The notes below the pieces were generated by a model, which worked only from the letters and a program-made list of their open reading frames with translations, was not told where the DNA came from and searched no databases. From contig CAUJNA010002135.1 of the NCBI GenBank assembly GCA_963377175.1, forward strand, positions 432,980 to 496,979: a stretch of 64,000 nucleotides of DNA. Reading direction: 5' to 3'. Below, one piece after another: positions 49,249-59,628 of this stretch (position 1 is the first letter of the stretch; every line of letters starts with the position of its first letter). The position numbers and the translations under genes were made by a program. The DNA comes from Effrenium voratum (Eukaryota > Sar > Dinophyceae > Suessiales > Symbiodiniaceae).

Positions 49249-49395
49249 AAGTACTGATTGTCTATCCTCCACCAACAAGGATGGGTGCACGTGCTGCCCC
49301 TTTCGCACGATCTCCCAAAAATGGGAGGGTCGGTCAGACTCCAGCCTTCCATTTTTGAGGTTAAGATGATCCAACCCCTTGCAAGGGTTGTTTGT

Positions 49396-49520
49396 CTAGG
49401 TCCCCCAGTGGTGCCCTTTCTCACCTTTTTTTTGGTTGGGAGGGTTCCCCAACTAAAACAGACTACAGAGCAAAAAAAGTTGGTACCCTTATTCTAACCT
49501 CAAGCTACTGCAGGACCAAG
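49396..49520 (+). mobile_element. Family A element A12
   Basis: Left TIR intact; right end CAGGACCAAG is mutated. A 17-bp direct repeat (TTGCAAGGGTTGTTTGT) lies at 49379-49395 and 49595-49611. Confidence 0.9.
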
Positions 49521-49618
49521 AGTAACAACTATGTTTAAAAATATCACATTATGTACAAACATTGACTCAAAGTCAATGAGTCTTGGTCGCTCATTTGCAA
49601 GGGTTGTTTGTTTTCCAG

Positions 49619-49851
49619 CTTGCAGCCCCCGGACTACCGGTTGCGAGTTCGCCGGCGGCGAGGTCTCCAGCAACGCCTTTGTGCAAGTGGAGAGCGGCAA
49701 GGGCAAGGGGAAAGGCGAAGGCGGGCGGCAAACCCCGCGGTCTCCGGGTCTCACTCGGACCCCCGGAACCCCCGGTGGGCTCTATGGAAATTTTCTTGGG
49801 GCCTGGCAAGCATCGACCCCAGCAAAAAGCAGGCAGGGCTCTTGTCCCTGA
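49619..49851 (+). CDS. Terminal exon, Gly/Lys-rich protein
   Basis: Pyrimidine tract and acceptor TTGTTTTCCAG at 49618, then CSPRTTGCEFAGGEVSSNAF, a Gly-Lys stretch (GKGKGKGEGG) and Thr/Pro repeats, TGA at 49849. Nearly all codons end in G/C. The low-complexity tail suggests a disordered region. One of the clearest exons. Confidence 0.58.
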
Positions 49852-49889
49852 GTCCCTAAGCTTTGCGCGAAGAGCAGTTTGGTGGCAAA

Positions 49890-50006
49890 CAACACTTTGG
49901 TGCATTTTGCTTGGATGTTAGGACTTGATTTATTTTGTTTGCCAACTAATGGGTTTTCCATCAAACCACCAACAGTTTCAACTCTTAGCAGGGGAGCAGA
50001 TTTCGC
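49890..50006 (+). mobile_element. Family F element F7
   Basis: CACTTTGGTGCATTTTGCTT to GATTTCGCAACCCAG; ACAA on both sides. Confidence 0.82.
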
Positions 50007-50137
50007 AACCCAGACAAGGTTCAGACTTTTTGGTCCAATAGCTCAGGACTTAAGCAGTTCCCAAGGTACAAGCTTGTCACTAAGTGAAGCCATGTGCCCT
50101 CTTGGATGATATGTGATCATCCACGTCAAGCAAGTGC

Positions 50138-50176
<39 letters not shown>

Positions 50177-50270
50177 GGTGGGTGGGTGGGTGGGTGGGTG
50201 GGTGGGTGGGTGGGTGGGTGGGTGGGTGGGTGGGTGGGTGGGTGTTTGTGTGTGTGTGTGTGTGTGTGTG
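50138..50270. repeat. (GT)n-(GGGT)n-(GT)n compound microsatellite
   Basis: GT units, then about 18 GGGT units, then GT units again; 130 bp. Confidence 0.97.
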
Positions 50271-50393
50271 TTTTTCTTTTAATACGTATGAAACGCGCAC
50301 CCCCGGAACAAGAACTTAAGAAATAATGAATGTACTACAGCAGAGTGCGCTTTTGCGGAGGGTGGTCTTGTTTTTGTTTTTTGTTGGTGTGTG

Positions 50394-50629
50394 TGTGTGA
50401 AACAGGCTGTGGGAAGCTGAACAGACACTGGGAAGCTATGTACCCCGCCCCGAACCTCCAAACCGCCAAACCACCACTTGGAGAGAAGACAATCTGTGTC
50501 TTTCACAACGAAACGACCAGGGCATGGGTAGCAGAACCTGGCGACTGCTGCTTGGACGCAGCTTGCACGGGAAAAAGCAGTCGTTGGAGGGGGCTCTGTT
50601 TGATTTGTTCTGCCTTTTTTCCCTGGTAA
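50394..50629 (+). CDS. Possible terminal exon, Cys-containing, unknown
   Basis: Reads GKLNRHWEAMYPAPNLQTAK and TTRAWVAEPGDCCLDAACTG, TAA at 50627-50629. Modest bias. Confidence 0.3.
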
Positions 50630-51044
50630 GCTCACCGACCCGGAGGTAAAACGACCTCACCCTTTCTTCAGGTCTTGGAATTGTTGCATCATTTGAAGAT
50701 TATTGGCGGACACTTCATTTCGGTACGGGTCAACATAGGGTGCTTGAAACCAGCCGTCGAAAACACCCCTGTATTGTGCTGGGTCGTTTTGCTGATATAT
50801 ATCAAAGTCAGTTTCTCTGGGGTTGTGTTCCTTTAACCCAGTACTTTGGGTGTGACTCTGATGGTCTCAAAGGAATCAAGTGCCTCATTTTGCAGATTTG
50901 AGGAATGTGTAGCTGACGAATTACCAGACCCAAAGCCGTGTATGGAGTACCAGGGACCCTGTGGGGGTTGGTCGTTTTGAAGGGACATAACGGAGAAACA
51001 AAACGGACACCGAACCCGCGATTCTGACACCTGAACAGGTAAGG

Positions 51045-51126
51045 ACCGGCGCAAGGGCAAAGGCGATCGAGAAGGATGGGGCCGAGGCGCTATGAAACCG
51101 GCGCACGGGTTTCACCTGCCAGAATA
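51045..51126 (+). CDS. Short terminal exon, unknown
   Basis: Acceptor ACACCTGAACAG, then KDRRKGKGDREGWGRGAMKP and HGFHLPE, TAA. G/C-ending codons. Confidence 0.42.
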
Positions 51127-51544
51127 AGCCATGCCCAAGATTCCCCTTGCTACTATCCAACAAGCAGTTGTTGGTGGGTGCTTGAAGGAGCCAGGATTTC
51201 GAGAGCAGTTGGGTGGTGGGTGGTTTTCCCATTGGCATTCCTTTGAACCCTTATCACAAAGGGTACCCTCCCGTCAGTTTGATCTGCTTTAGCAACTGTG
51301 GTTCTGTGGTTTGAGAATGTGGACACAAGGAGTTGCATCAGCCAACTGTGAGTAGGATCCTAGTGTTCTCGTTTCCTTTGCCAGGATCAGAGCAACCATC
51401 CAGCCGGTAAATTAGTCAAGCAGGGAATCGTTCTGGGCAAACTACTATGGGTGTGCCTCAAAGTAGGACTGATTTCCTCTTGTTCCGATTGAAACCCGCC
51501 CCCAAGAAAGGGTACCAGGGGTACCATCAACAGAAGACACGCCC

Positions 51545-51823
51545 ATGCAAACGATTCACAATGTGGGTGCAGATTGGAATCATGTTGGACAAATATATGT
51601 GTGGCCAAGCGAGGAGGAGTGCGAGGAGACTGCAGTCTTGCCAGAGGTGGCAGAGGCGGCCAGACAAGCCAACCGCAGTAGTACTGCACCCCTCCAGAAG
51701 ACGCAGCAGCTGGTGTTGGCATGGTGGAAGCGAGGTGGCAGCGGGAGTGCCGCAACATGCCTTGGCAGCAACGGGGGACCTGCAAGGAGCGCTTTCCGCA
51801 CCTGTGTTTGTAAAGGCACGTAG
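51545..51823 (+). CDS. Exon, unknown
   Basis: Codon-biased frame: WPSEEECEETAVLPEVAEAA, then STAPLQKTQQLVLAWWKRGG and SAFRTCVCKGT, TAG at 51821. It starts acidic and helical, ends Gly/Ser/Cys-rich. The beginning (before about 51600) is less biased, so the exon start is uncertain. No family recognised. Confidence 0.48.
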   Translation: MQTIHNVGADWNHVGQIYVWPSEEECEETAVLPEVAEAARQANRSSTAPLQKTQQLVLAWWKRGGSGSAATCLGSNGGPARSAFRTCVCKGT

Positions 51824-52123
51824 GTCTAAAAGTACTCGTCCCAGGTACAGTTGAGGTCTGTCGTAATTTGGGGTCCTTTGAAAAAAACAACACACCCTGT
51901 TTTACTGTTGACTTTGGATTAACTAATCCCGAGAACCATGCTAATCAGAGGATTTCACCGAGTGCGCATGGACGAAATCCTGCACCGCTTCCAATCCATG
52001 GAAAACCATTGTTGTTTGTTTCTGACAGAGGAATCATTATTTTCCAAGGTTCGTTGGGTGGCGCGAAATAGTTTTGGCAACCATGCACATATATGAATTC
52101 CCCACTAGAAAGGTCCTCCATCT

Positions 52124-52312
52124 GAATCCGATTGGAATCGCCCCGTGTTTCGGGCGGCGCAAAGGAAGGACGATTCGTCTCGCCGCTGCGCCTCTCGCCA
52201 GGCAATGATTACGAAGAGGAGAAGCGTGCTCCCACGCAGGACACCGCGGTTTCTTCCACGCGTCAGTTGAGTCACAATTCCGTGAGGGAAACAAACACGT
52301 GATGGCACTGAG
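52124..52312 (+). CDS. Terminal exon, unknown
   Basis: Frame reading LESPRVSGGAKEGRFVSPLR, then GNDYEEEKRAPTQDTAVSST and QLSHNSVRETNT, TGA. Strong G/C third positions. Another frame (LNPIGIAPCFGRRKGRTIRL, stop at 52206) competes at the 5' end. The low-complexity acidic tail suggests a disordered C-terminus. Confidence 0.45.
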
Positions 52313-52614
52313 CTGGGAATATGAGCCATGTGGCCAGACACGTAGGCAGCGTGTTTGAGGCCCCAGCCACTTGGGTGCCAAATGCCAGGTGCTATTGGGC
52401 ACAACCAAACTGGCATGAGGAAAGGGTTCCTCAATGAGTGCCATGGGCTCAGCTAGGTGATGTGTTTGTTGTCATTTCTCCTTTGGGGCAACCAGAAGGG
52501 CATGGGCCCTGGTCTTTTAGTTTCCCAAAGGAAAGCAATAGGATAGTTGCTTCCCCCGATCCAACACCCTGATCGAGGAAAATAACACTATGGTAGGAAT
52601 TATGTTTCGCGACC

Positions 52615-53183
52615 TTGAATGTTCCTTTGGGGGGTGTCCCCTATTTCAGTGGGGTGTCCCCAGTGAGTTGCTGTACCCGAATTCATGACAACATGCAGCA
52701 CCCAGCCTCCTTAGACACTGGACAGAATTCTGAACCAGCTGGGATGGATGAAGCTCTGTTAAAACTGGCTTGTCAAACACCAATCCCAACTGTTGCCTGG
52801 CACGAATCGTTTGTCCGTCCACATGGCCCAACTATGGGCCATTCTGTGCGGTGCAAACCCCTTGGTCGTTGGTGTGTAGCGCAACTCGCTCGGCGTGTCA
52901 CCTTGCACCATGCTACATGTCCGGGCCTACACACAATACCACTTTGGGTATTCTGTCCCGACAAAAAGAAGCGGAACATGACAAGTGTCTGTGTTTCAGG
53001 TACGTTCGGTTTTCCCTGCACACTGGTTGGACATGTGTTGTCCAACTCATGAAACAGATCGAGATCGTTTTGGAGATGTTTCACCTCCCCAAAATGCCCT
53101 CTCTCCGGGTCGAGTCCTTGGATCCTTTGAGCGATCAGCTTCAAAATGCGAAGCTTTGGGAGGGGCAAACAAGAATTTTCTGA
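52615..53183 (+). CDS. Overlapping open frames, unresolved
   Basis: Two long plus frames (52615-53052 and 52770-53183) and a minus frame overlap. The most credible part is 53049-53183: EIVLEMFHLPKMPSLRVESL, then DPLSDQLQNAKLWEGQTRIF with a TGA stop and good codon bias. Confidence 0.38.
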
Positions 53184-53224
53184 ACACTTTTCACGTGCTG
53201 AGTCTTGTTGCTAGGTAGCTATAC

Positions 53225-53335
53225 GGCTGTGGTTGTCAAAACCGTTTTGGATCCCATCTTGGGGTAGGTGAATTCACCACCCATTTTAGAACCTATTTTA
53301 GTGGGGATTGGGATGTTCGCCGGGGGGTACGGGAT
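53225..53335 (+). mobile_element. Family E element E7, right end eroded
   Basis: GGCTGTGGTTGTCAAAACCG, GTGAATTCACCACCCATTTT, TTAGTGGGGATTGGGATGTT. Confidence 0.85.
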
Positions 53336-53529
53336 TTACCGCTCAAGGAAAAGGTATTGCTCGCCTTGCTGTTTGTAGGTAGTTCTGACCTAACAATAAG
53401 TCTGTTTTTGGGGCCACCTCATTCTACTTATGAGGGCCCTGGTACCACTCACTTCCTGAGTTCGACTTTGGCAAGATCAGTTTAGTGACCAGCAAGTGTT
53501 CGGACCTTCTTAGCCAATCCGCTCGTGAG

Positions 53530-53673
53530 ACCCGTGCCCAAAAAAGCGGGCGACCCGGGACTCCGCCGAAGTCGTCGCTCTCGGACGCCGCAGGCCACCT
53601 CCTCTCTCGCGGCTTTCATCAAGCCCACGAAGAACGGGGAGCTGCCTGAGGACCAAAAACCGATGACTGGCTG
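53530..53673 (+). CDS. Terminal exon, unknown
   Basis: GC-rich patch; preferred frame reads GDPGLRRSRRSRTPQATSSL, then AAFIKPTKNGELPEDQKPMT, TGA at 53671. The other two frames are open, so this is a judgement on composition and peptide character. Confidence 0.42.
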
Positions 53674-53684
53674 AAAATCATGCG

Positions 53685-53880
53685 AGTGGTCCCCCTATTT
53701 TTGGTGCCCTCTCTTTTACCCTTTCTTTTTTGGGGTTGGTTTTGGGTTCCCCTACTAAAATAGACTTCAGAAAAGCCCAGTAGTGCCAACTTGTACCCCT
53801 TCTTTTTTGGGGTTGGTTTTGGGTTCCTTACAGAAAAATGGGCACCCGAAAGTTCTAAGCTCAAACTACTGGACCTAAGT
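53685..53880 (+). mobile_element. Family A element A16, degenerate with internal duplication
   Basis: TTCTTTTTTGGGGTTGGTTT and GGGTTCC occur twice; right end CTACTGGACCTAAG. Confidence 0.78.
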
Positions 53881-54213
53881 TGTTCCCAGAATGGGGTAAA
53901 TAGACCCAAAGATGAAAACCTGCGTCACATTTTGAGCCATGACTGAAGTCGCTGCTCAGCTGTGCTGATCAGATTCATTGGGTCGGGGTCAAGTGAGTGT
54001 CCCTTTACTGATGGGCGAAATCCGCAAAAAGATCGCACCAGGGATGGATGAAGCCCCATGAATACTAACCGGTATGTCCCCCTGGGTTCACCCAAGATAG
54101 AAGAAGAAGATGGACCGACTTTCGCCAGAAACACCTGGTAGCTCAACACAAGGTCTACACATTGTGCGACACAAGGCTGTTTGCGGCTTTAGAATATTAG
54201 CTTTTTGTAATAT

Positions 54214-54323
54214 CATGGTTGTTGTTGGGCAACATTTTACATTTTTCTTATTGTGGTTTAGTGGGAAATCTCCACTTAACTGCTAAAAAATGAATTTTTG
54301 CTCCCCTTCCAACGTCAACCAAG
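54214..54323 (+). mobile_element. Family G element G3
   Basis: CATGGTTGTTGTTGGGCAAC to CCAACGTCAACCAAG; exact TSD ATAT. Confidence 0.93.
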
Positions 54324-54327
54324 ATAT

Positions 54328-54538
54328 GGTCAAGTTGAATTTTGTTCGAGTTTGGGTCATGTTTGCAGATGGAACATCTATGAGATCGCGGGGCCCATAG
54401 CTGCCAAGCCCAGATTCAATGGTGTCAGTGATGTTGATGCTTTTGATGTTGCTTCGGGGTCCTCGGAGTCCGAACAATGGGCGGATAGAAATTTGGGTAT
54501 TCCACTTTTATATATGATGTCTACGAGTTTTAAGAGGT
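54328..54538 (+). CDS. Exon after G3, acidic protein
   Basis: Candidate acceptor GTTTGCAG at 54369, then NIYEIAGPIAAKPRFNGVSD and VDAFDVASGSSESEQWADRN. A second frame, continuous with sequence upstream of G3 after its removal, reads CNMVKLNFVRVWVMFADGTS and stops at 54391. Which is used is unknown. Confidence 0.4.
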
Positions 54539-55269
54539 AATACTTTAAAAGTGGTTGGAACTTCACGCCCGTATACTCTTTACATGGTACCATGGCCATA
54601 TGTCACCCTGCTCGTCACCATGACCATGCGGGTAGTCGCTGGTTCAGTTCCCACCCTCGGCCCGAGAATGGAATTGTCAGGTAATCCTTAGGTGCTGGTT
54701 TGGTTATGGTTCCAAAATCCATTTAAGATTTATGGGGAACACTAGATACATGGAATTGGGTGACTCCCACCCTCCCTTAAGGTAGGGGGGATCCCATCCA
54801 AGATGGCCAGGCGCCTGTTTTATTTGGCGCCATACATCGCCCATATTTGATATTCTGTTGTTTGCTTGAGGGCGAGAAGGGGAGGGCCCTGACACCTGAT
54901 TTCCATATGCCCAGAGGATGGAAATTCGGATCTTGTGGGCCGGTTTCTCCTGAGAGCTGACTTATGTGAGGTACAGGGTTTGGCCCTTTCACGCTGGACA
55001 AGCTTTGAACCCTTGTTAGCAAGCTTGGACTTGTGGCAATCTCAATTGAGACAGGGAGTGTTGGACCCAGTGTCCCCTCGCTTTTTTTTTCGCTAGAAGC
55101 AGAAACCCTCCAAGCGAAACAAGGTACAGGCGGTACAGGGTACAAAAGGGACCCTCCAAGCGCTCGGGAAGGGTACCCTCCAAGTAGTTCAGGGTTTGAA
55201 CCCTTTCAGTTAGCAGGGGGAGAGTTGGACCCACTGTGCCGTTCTTTTTTGGGACCTCTGATTTTTTCG

Positions 55270-55445
55270 AGTTGCACATCGGATCCCCACAAGGCCGCCC
55301 AACGCTGCGCGAGCGCAGGCGGCGAAAGCGCTGGCTTCAGCTCCGGCGGATGAGTGGGCAGGCTTGGATCGTGGCTCGTCCAAGTGACGCGCTCCAAACT
55401 GCGGAACTCATGAAGATGAAAGAAGCAGGTGATCTTCAGCCATGA
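55270..55445 (+). CDS. Terminal exon, Arg-rich helix
   Basis: Codon-biased frame: GRPTLRERRRRKRWLQLRRM, then VARPSDALQTAELMKMKEAG, TGA at 55443. The basic N-terminal segment could bind nucleic acid. Borders upstream unclear. Confidence 0.5.
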
Positions 55446-55480
55446 GTTAATGTAAGCTACAGGTTTTTTTTGAGCCACAA

Positions 55481-55960
55481 ATGATGTTCAGCTTTCAGAC
55501 GACTAGGTTCTGCGGGCGAATTGGGCTTGACCATGTAAGATCGCCGTGCTCGGGGAAACCAGCCGTTCCTGTGTACGCCACAATGGAATACAATGGACAT
55601 GTTGCTCTCAAAGTCCAGACTTTGAAACTTGCGAGAGATCCAAAGAACGAGAAGGGAGGTCAGCCACGTTTTTGGTTGTGCAGCTCTTTGGCTTTTCGCA
55701 CTTCGAAATTCCCGCAACTTCTGGTTGCTTCCATTTGCTTCCCACTATGTTTGTGTGTTTCCCTAGTTGTTTTTATCAAAACTGCTGGGCATACTCTGTT
55801 CATGGGACTTACCCTCGCACCAACATGGAAATGCAAAAAGGCCCTTCCAGGAGAGTCGTCTTTCAGGGGCCCAAGGATCGCCCAAAAAGATGCCGGCCCT
55901 GGGAAACTTGCCGGGGTAGCCGGCTTGGTGGCCGGCTCGAAGGTACGGCTCAGTCCCTAA
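55481..55960 (+). CDS. Possible membrane protein frame, unknown
   Basis: A 159-codon open frame: MEYNGHVALKVQTLKLARDP, one hydrophobic segment (LVASICFPLCLCVSLVVFI) and a Gly/Ala-rich basic tail, TAA at 55958. An overlapping frame (55546-56154) is also long. TM prediction by eye only. Confidence 0.35.
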   Translation: MMFSFQTTRFCGRIGLDHVRSPCSGKPAVPVYATMEYNGHVALKVQTLKLARDPKNEKGGQPRFWLCSSLAFRTSKFPQLLVASICFPLCLCVSLVVFIKTAGHTLFMGLTLAPTWKCKKALPGESSFRGPRIAQKDAGPGKLAGVAGLVAGSKVRLSP

Positions 55961-56017
55961 CACCGGAATTCCCCAATGGCACAGGGTGCGGTTGCGTCAC
56001 CTGCTGTATAATTATAT

Positions 56018-56047
56018 ATAAAATATATATATATATGTCTAGATATG

Positions 56048-56092
<45 letters not shown>

Positions 56093-56112
56093 TATACATA
56101 TATATATTATGC
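56018..56112. repeat. (TA)n microsatellite, interrupted
   Basis: TATATATATG-type repeats with three interruptions. Confidence 0.95.
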
Positions 56113-56473
56113 AGACATGTATACATGACATACACGTGCATCTATTTTTTGTGAGGCTCGTGTTTTTTTCGTCGAGGGAATCCCTTGGAGAAATCACCTC
56201 ATTCGGTGGCATGTCCAAATCGAAAAGCCTGGTTTGACCCTTGGTGTTTATGATGCAGATTTGAAGCCCTGGTTGTGAAGGGCAAATGGGGGTTCAACCC
56301 CCAAGTCTTCTCACGGTCTAGGAAAACCCTCCTTGTGCCTTTCCCCTCAAAAACAACAAAAACAGGGGGTGCCACTGCAAAAATGACCGACCCTCTTCAT
56401 GGAAAGGGCAATTTCCCTCAGGGTGTAGTATGAACACCCTTAGACCAATAATTGTATGCCATCAGGGAACAAA

Positions 56474-56668
56474 TCATGTTGGGCTTAGATCCAATCGACT
56501 GCAGCCCCTCGGCAGCTCAAGCGCCTCCAAAATTGTAAAAAGCGAGTCATGTCTCGCCTCGCTGCCTGCGCGGCGGTTTGCCTTTGCCTGCATCTCTCGG
56601 TCTTTGCGGAGCAGTTGGAGGCGGAGCCTTGTCTTATCCTTTGGGATATTTTCCAAAAACTGTTTTAC
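56474..56668 (-). CDS. Minus-strand exon, basic helix
   Basis: Minus strand: acceptor GTAAAACAG, then ENIPKDKTRLRLQLLRKDRE, MQAKANRRAGSEARHDSLFT and a TGA stop at 56474. G/C third positions on the minus strand exceed those of the overlapping plus frame. The peptide is an amphipathic basic helix; unknown family. Confidence 0.5.
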   Translation of the reverse strand, partial: VKQFLENIPKDKTRLRLQLLRKDREMQAKANRRAGSEARHDSLFTILEALELPRGCSRLDLSPT

Positions 56669-57651
56669 ATCTAAAGCTCATCTGTACCAGCTGATCCAGT
56701 GAATCCGGTTCCTGCTAAATCAGGTTGGACGTGTACGGCAGGGAACTCTGTTTTAAAATTAAATTCACATACCAGCAGCCCCAAACTGCGTGTCCTCCAT
56801 GTCCCTTCAAAAGGAACCTCCGGAAGTGGAACTCGATCGTTTCAATGGGCACCACCGGTACATGGATCAACTCTTGTTTGGGGGAAATCCAGTGACCTCT
56901 AGATCCGTTTCTCGAGAGTTTCAACTTGTTCCCTCGCAAGATGGTGAAGGGGTCATCCACAAACACAGGCGATCTGTTGGTTTCTCATGGAAATCCACAG
57001 GTCTGGGGTTATCCACAGGGGTGTTTCCAGCAAATTGTGCACTGCCCGTAGACATGGGCGGCTCGTCTTTTTCACAAGCCAGCTCGTTTTTATTTTGTGG
57101 TTCCTCATTTTAAGTCACACCGACATGGAACCTCCTCAGAATGTTTGGGATGTTGGCTATGACTATTAGAGCATCCCTTCACAGGGTTCGTTGGACAGCG
57201 ATTCCAAAGCACAAAACATGATGTCCACCATTTCAGCTCCTCAGTTCAAACCTCAGATTGCCATCTCCCCTTAGGTTTAACAGAAATGATACCCATATTC
57301 TGCGAAATGGGTTGCTGGTGTGTACATTGTATCCAGTCATAAGTGAGCTAGTGAACCTTAAGACATTAACTTTGCAGTATTCAACAAGAGGACCTCAAAG
57401 AGAATCCATGAAGTGAATGAATGAATCTTCTTGTAGAATCACCCTTTCTAATATGAATATCCTTTCGATTAGTCCAAAGTTGATATTAAATTGTATTTGT
57501 TTAACTTGTAGCGACCTCAAAAGCAGGTTCGGCACAACCCAGAATGATGTTTTACGTTTGTAGGATGTTGTTTGTTTTCGGGTGGCGAATGATCATACTT
57601 TGCCTGAGTCATATGATACGGACGCAGAAAGAAGTAATACATACAAAATAC

Positions 57652-57690
57652 ATATACATATATACGTACGTATATATATATATATATATG
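57652..57690. repeat. (TA)n microsatellite
   Basis: TATATACGTACGTATATATA-type repeat. Confidence 0.93.
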
Positions 57691-57710
57691 TCAATACACT
57701 GTCCCAACAG

Positions 57711-58386
57711 CCCTTCGTTACTCGAGTCCTTCTTTTGGCAGAGTTCAAATGGTTTCCGGGCCAAGTCAACTTTGTTCAAAACACAGCGGGACGCGATTTA
57801 TGGGCTTTGTGCTTCGTTCACTGATTCACTTGCTGTTTTGCATTCGCCCAAAATTGGTTGCTTTTCTTCTTGTCTCTCTTCTGTCCAAAGGTCTTGCTTA
57901 CCTTGGGTCACGCAAGGAGTGGGTCAAAGCCTTTGCCCTGTGGATTATCGGATGGAGAATCAGATTGGCCAAGCCTTAAACCGCATCCCATTTTAAAGTT
58001 TTCGGCGAATTCACCACCCATTTTAGGCTTCCTATTTTAGTGGTTGGATTGAATCGGATGTTCACTGGGGGTAATTCTAACCGGGCTAACCGGGTTTTGA
58101 AAAGCCCATGGCCACATCGGCGCGAGGAGTGTGATGCCAGCCAGCTGCTGCAGCGCCCCCGGAGAAGCCGCTGGGCTCGGCGACGCTTGGACCGAGCTCG
58201 GTTTTTTGAAGCGCAGAGCCACGTGCTCAAAGCCCGGGGATTGATGAGATGGAGTTTGCAACCATTTGAAACATGTTGCTTTTTCAACACCAAAATAAAA
58301 GGGACACCACCATTTACAAGGCAATTTTCAGGTGTATAATGTAAGGATCCTTGATGAAGGTTAGCAAGGGACAATCCCAGGCATAA
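57711..58386 (+). CDS. Three-exon chain split by E8 and H3, unknown protein
   Basis: Acceptor GTCCCAACAG, exon 1 (57711-57966) reads PSLLESFFWQSSNGFRAKST and CPVDYRMENQI. E8 follows. Exon 2 (58118-58247), very codon-biased, reads RREECDASQLLQRPRRSRWA and FFEAQSHVLKARGLM. H3 follows. Exon 3 (58358-58386) reads KVSKGQSQA, TAA. Removal of E8 and H3, each with one flanking copy (GATT/ACAT, GATGA), gives a single phase of about 137 codons. Exon 2 fits exactly between the two elements. No family recognised. Confidence 0.56.
57967..58113 (+). mobile_element. Family E element E8
   Basis: GGCCAAGCCTTAAACCGCAT to AAAGCCCATGGCC; flanks GATT/ACAT. Confidence 0.85.
58248..58352 (+). mobile_element. Family H element H3
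   Basis: TTGCAACCATTTGAAACATG to GTAAGGATCCTT; exact TSD GATGA. Confidence 0.85.
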
Positions 58387-58507
58387 ATAGCTGCGGCCGC
58401 ATTCTTAATTCTTTACATGGTTCTGGGTAGACCATTTGAATACCGGGTTTTGACTATGACTCAGGTGGGTGCACCAGGGGTTGGGAATGAACCGCCAGCA
58501 CAGCCAG

Positions 58508-58660
58508 AGGCTCTGAAGCTCATACGGTGGATGGTTGCGAGATCCCTTCGCACCACCGAAATGAGTTACCATGGTTGAAACCAGAACGTGTGTAGGTATG
58601 TACCGGGAATCGGAATCATTGCAGGGTTTCTTAGGTGGGGCGAAATGGATTTTGCAACCA
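58508..58660. mobile_element. Element T (putative)
   Basis: GGTGGATGGTTGCGAGATCC and GGGGCGAAATGGATTTTGCA, CAACCATC; related sequences at 52045-52085 and 62575-62632. Confidence 0.5.
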
Positions 58661-58862
58661 TCTCCGATTCGATTTCTTTGGTGCGCCGGACCTTGACACC
58701 CCACTTCTCCGGGTCTAACATGTCGGGTTTCACAAGCCGAGCCCTGAGCGGTTGGTTGAGCTGATTCAAAGGGCGGAGGACGTCAATGCATGTGTAAGGG
58801 CCCAAGACCTTATTTGCGGATAGCGGGTCAAAGGCCATAAAGTCCAAGGGGATCCTATAGGG

Positions 58863-59178
58863 TTGGTCCCCTTTTTTGGTTTCAACCATCGAAGTCCTTT
58901 GGAAGTGCCCCGTTGCTGGAGTGGTTTTGAGGCCTTCAAGGTGTTGCTCGGGATGGCTTATCTTCCATTTGTTCAAGTTTGTTTTTGCTTTCCCCTGGGT
59001 TTAAATGGAATCGATCACTGCCGGAAATATATATTTTCCCCAGGGGGCGAAAACGCAAATGGATTGCTTATGAAGCCGCTGCCAATCATGCCGGTGAATC
59101 TTTCTTGTTGCCCTTGGGGAATGAAACATCCCATGCCAGAAGCACCTTGACGGGGCTAGAGGCTCCGGATGCATTGAA
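58863..59178 (+). CDS. Two-exon frame split by C7, ending at B6
   Basis: Exon 1 (58863-58961) reads RCWSGFEAFKVLLGMAY; exon 2 (59072-59178) reads EAAANHAGESFLLPLGNETS and STLTGLEAPDALN. They join in phase when C7 and one 6-bp GCTTAT copy are removed. Exon 2 ends CATTGAAC before GTAAGG, a canonical donor that overlaps the start of B6. A conserved-looking soluble domain; family not recognised. Confidence 0.56.
58962..59065 (+). mobile_element. Family C element C7
   Basis: CTTCCATTTGTTCAAG to AACGCAAATGGATT; exact 6-bp duplication GCTTAT. Confidence 0.92.
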
Positions 59179-59300
59179 CGTAAGGCTCCAATTCGATGGA
59201 TTTAGGGCCTTCAAACCGCCTGTTGCAAGACCCCCAACCTTTTTCCGGGGTGTCTAATGGAGGGGCTGGTCTTCCATTGAAAGCCCCAGGAGCCTCTGGG
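59178..59300 (+). mobile_element. Family B element B6
   Basis: GGCTCCAATTCGATGGATTT to CCCCAGGAGCCTCTGGG. Confidence 0.9.
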
Positions 59301-59628
59301 ATGTATACATATGAAGACCTCTTCATGTATTCCCAGGGATGAGCAGCTGGCTTCGGCTTGACTTAGACTTTGAACATAAAATCTGGCATAAATCGGAGTT
59401 TGGGCATGGAGTGCTGGTTTTCTTCCACGAATCCAGTCACTAGGGCGCGCAATGGCCAGAGCCAACATGTCATGAGACTCAACTTGCCATTCTGGTGAAC
59501 CAAGGAACATAACATCTGCTCGTGGTTTACGCCATGATCATTCATAGGGGCTTATCCATCCCGTTTGGTGCAGGATGTCCATCACAGTAAGCGGTGTCAT
59601 CAGCCTTTGACATGTCATCGATTGTCAG

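Noticed and set aside
50138..50270. Telomere or interstitial telomeric repeat
   Set aside because: The unit is GGGT, not TTTAGGG or TTAGGG.
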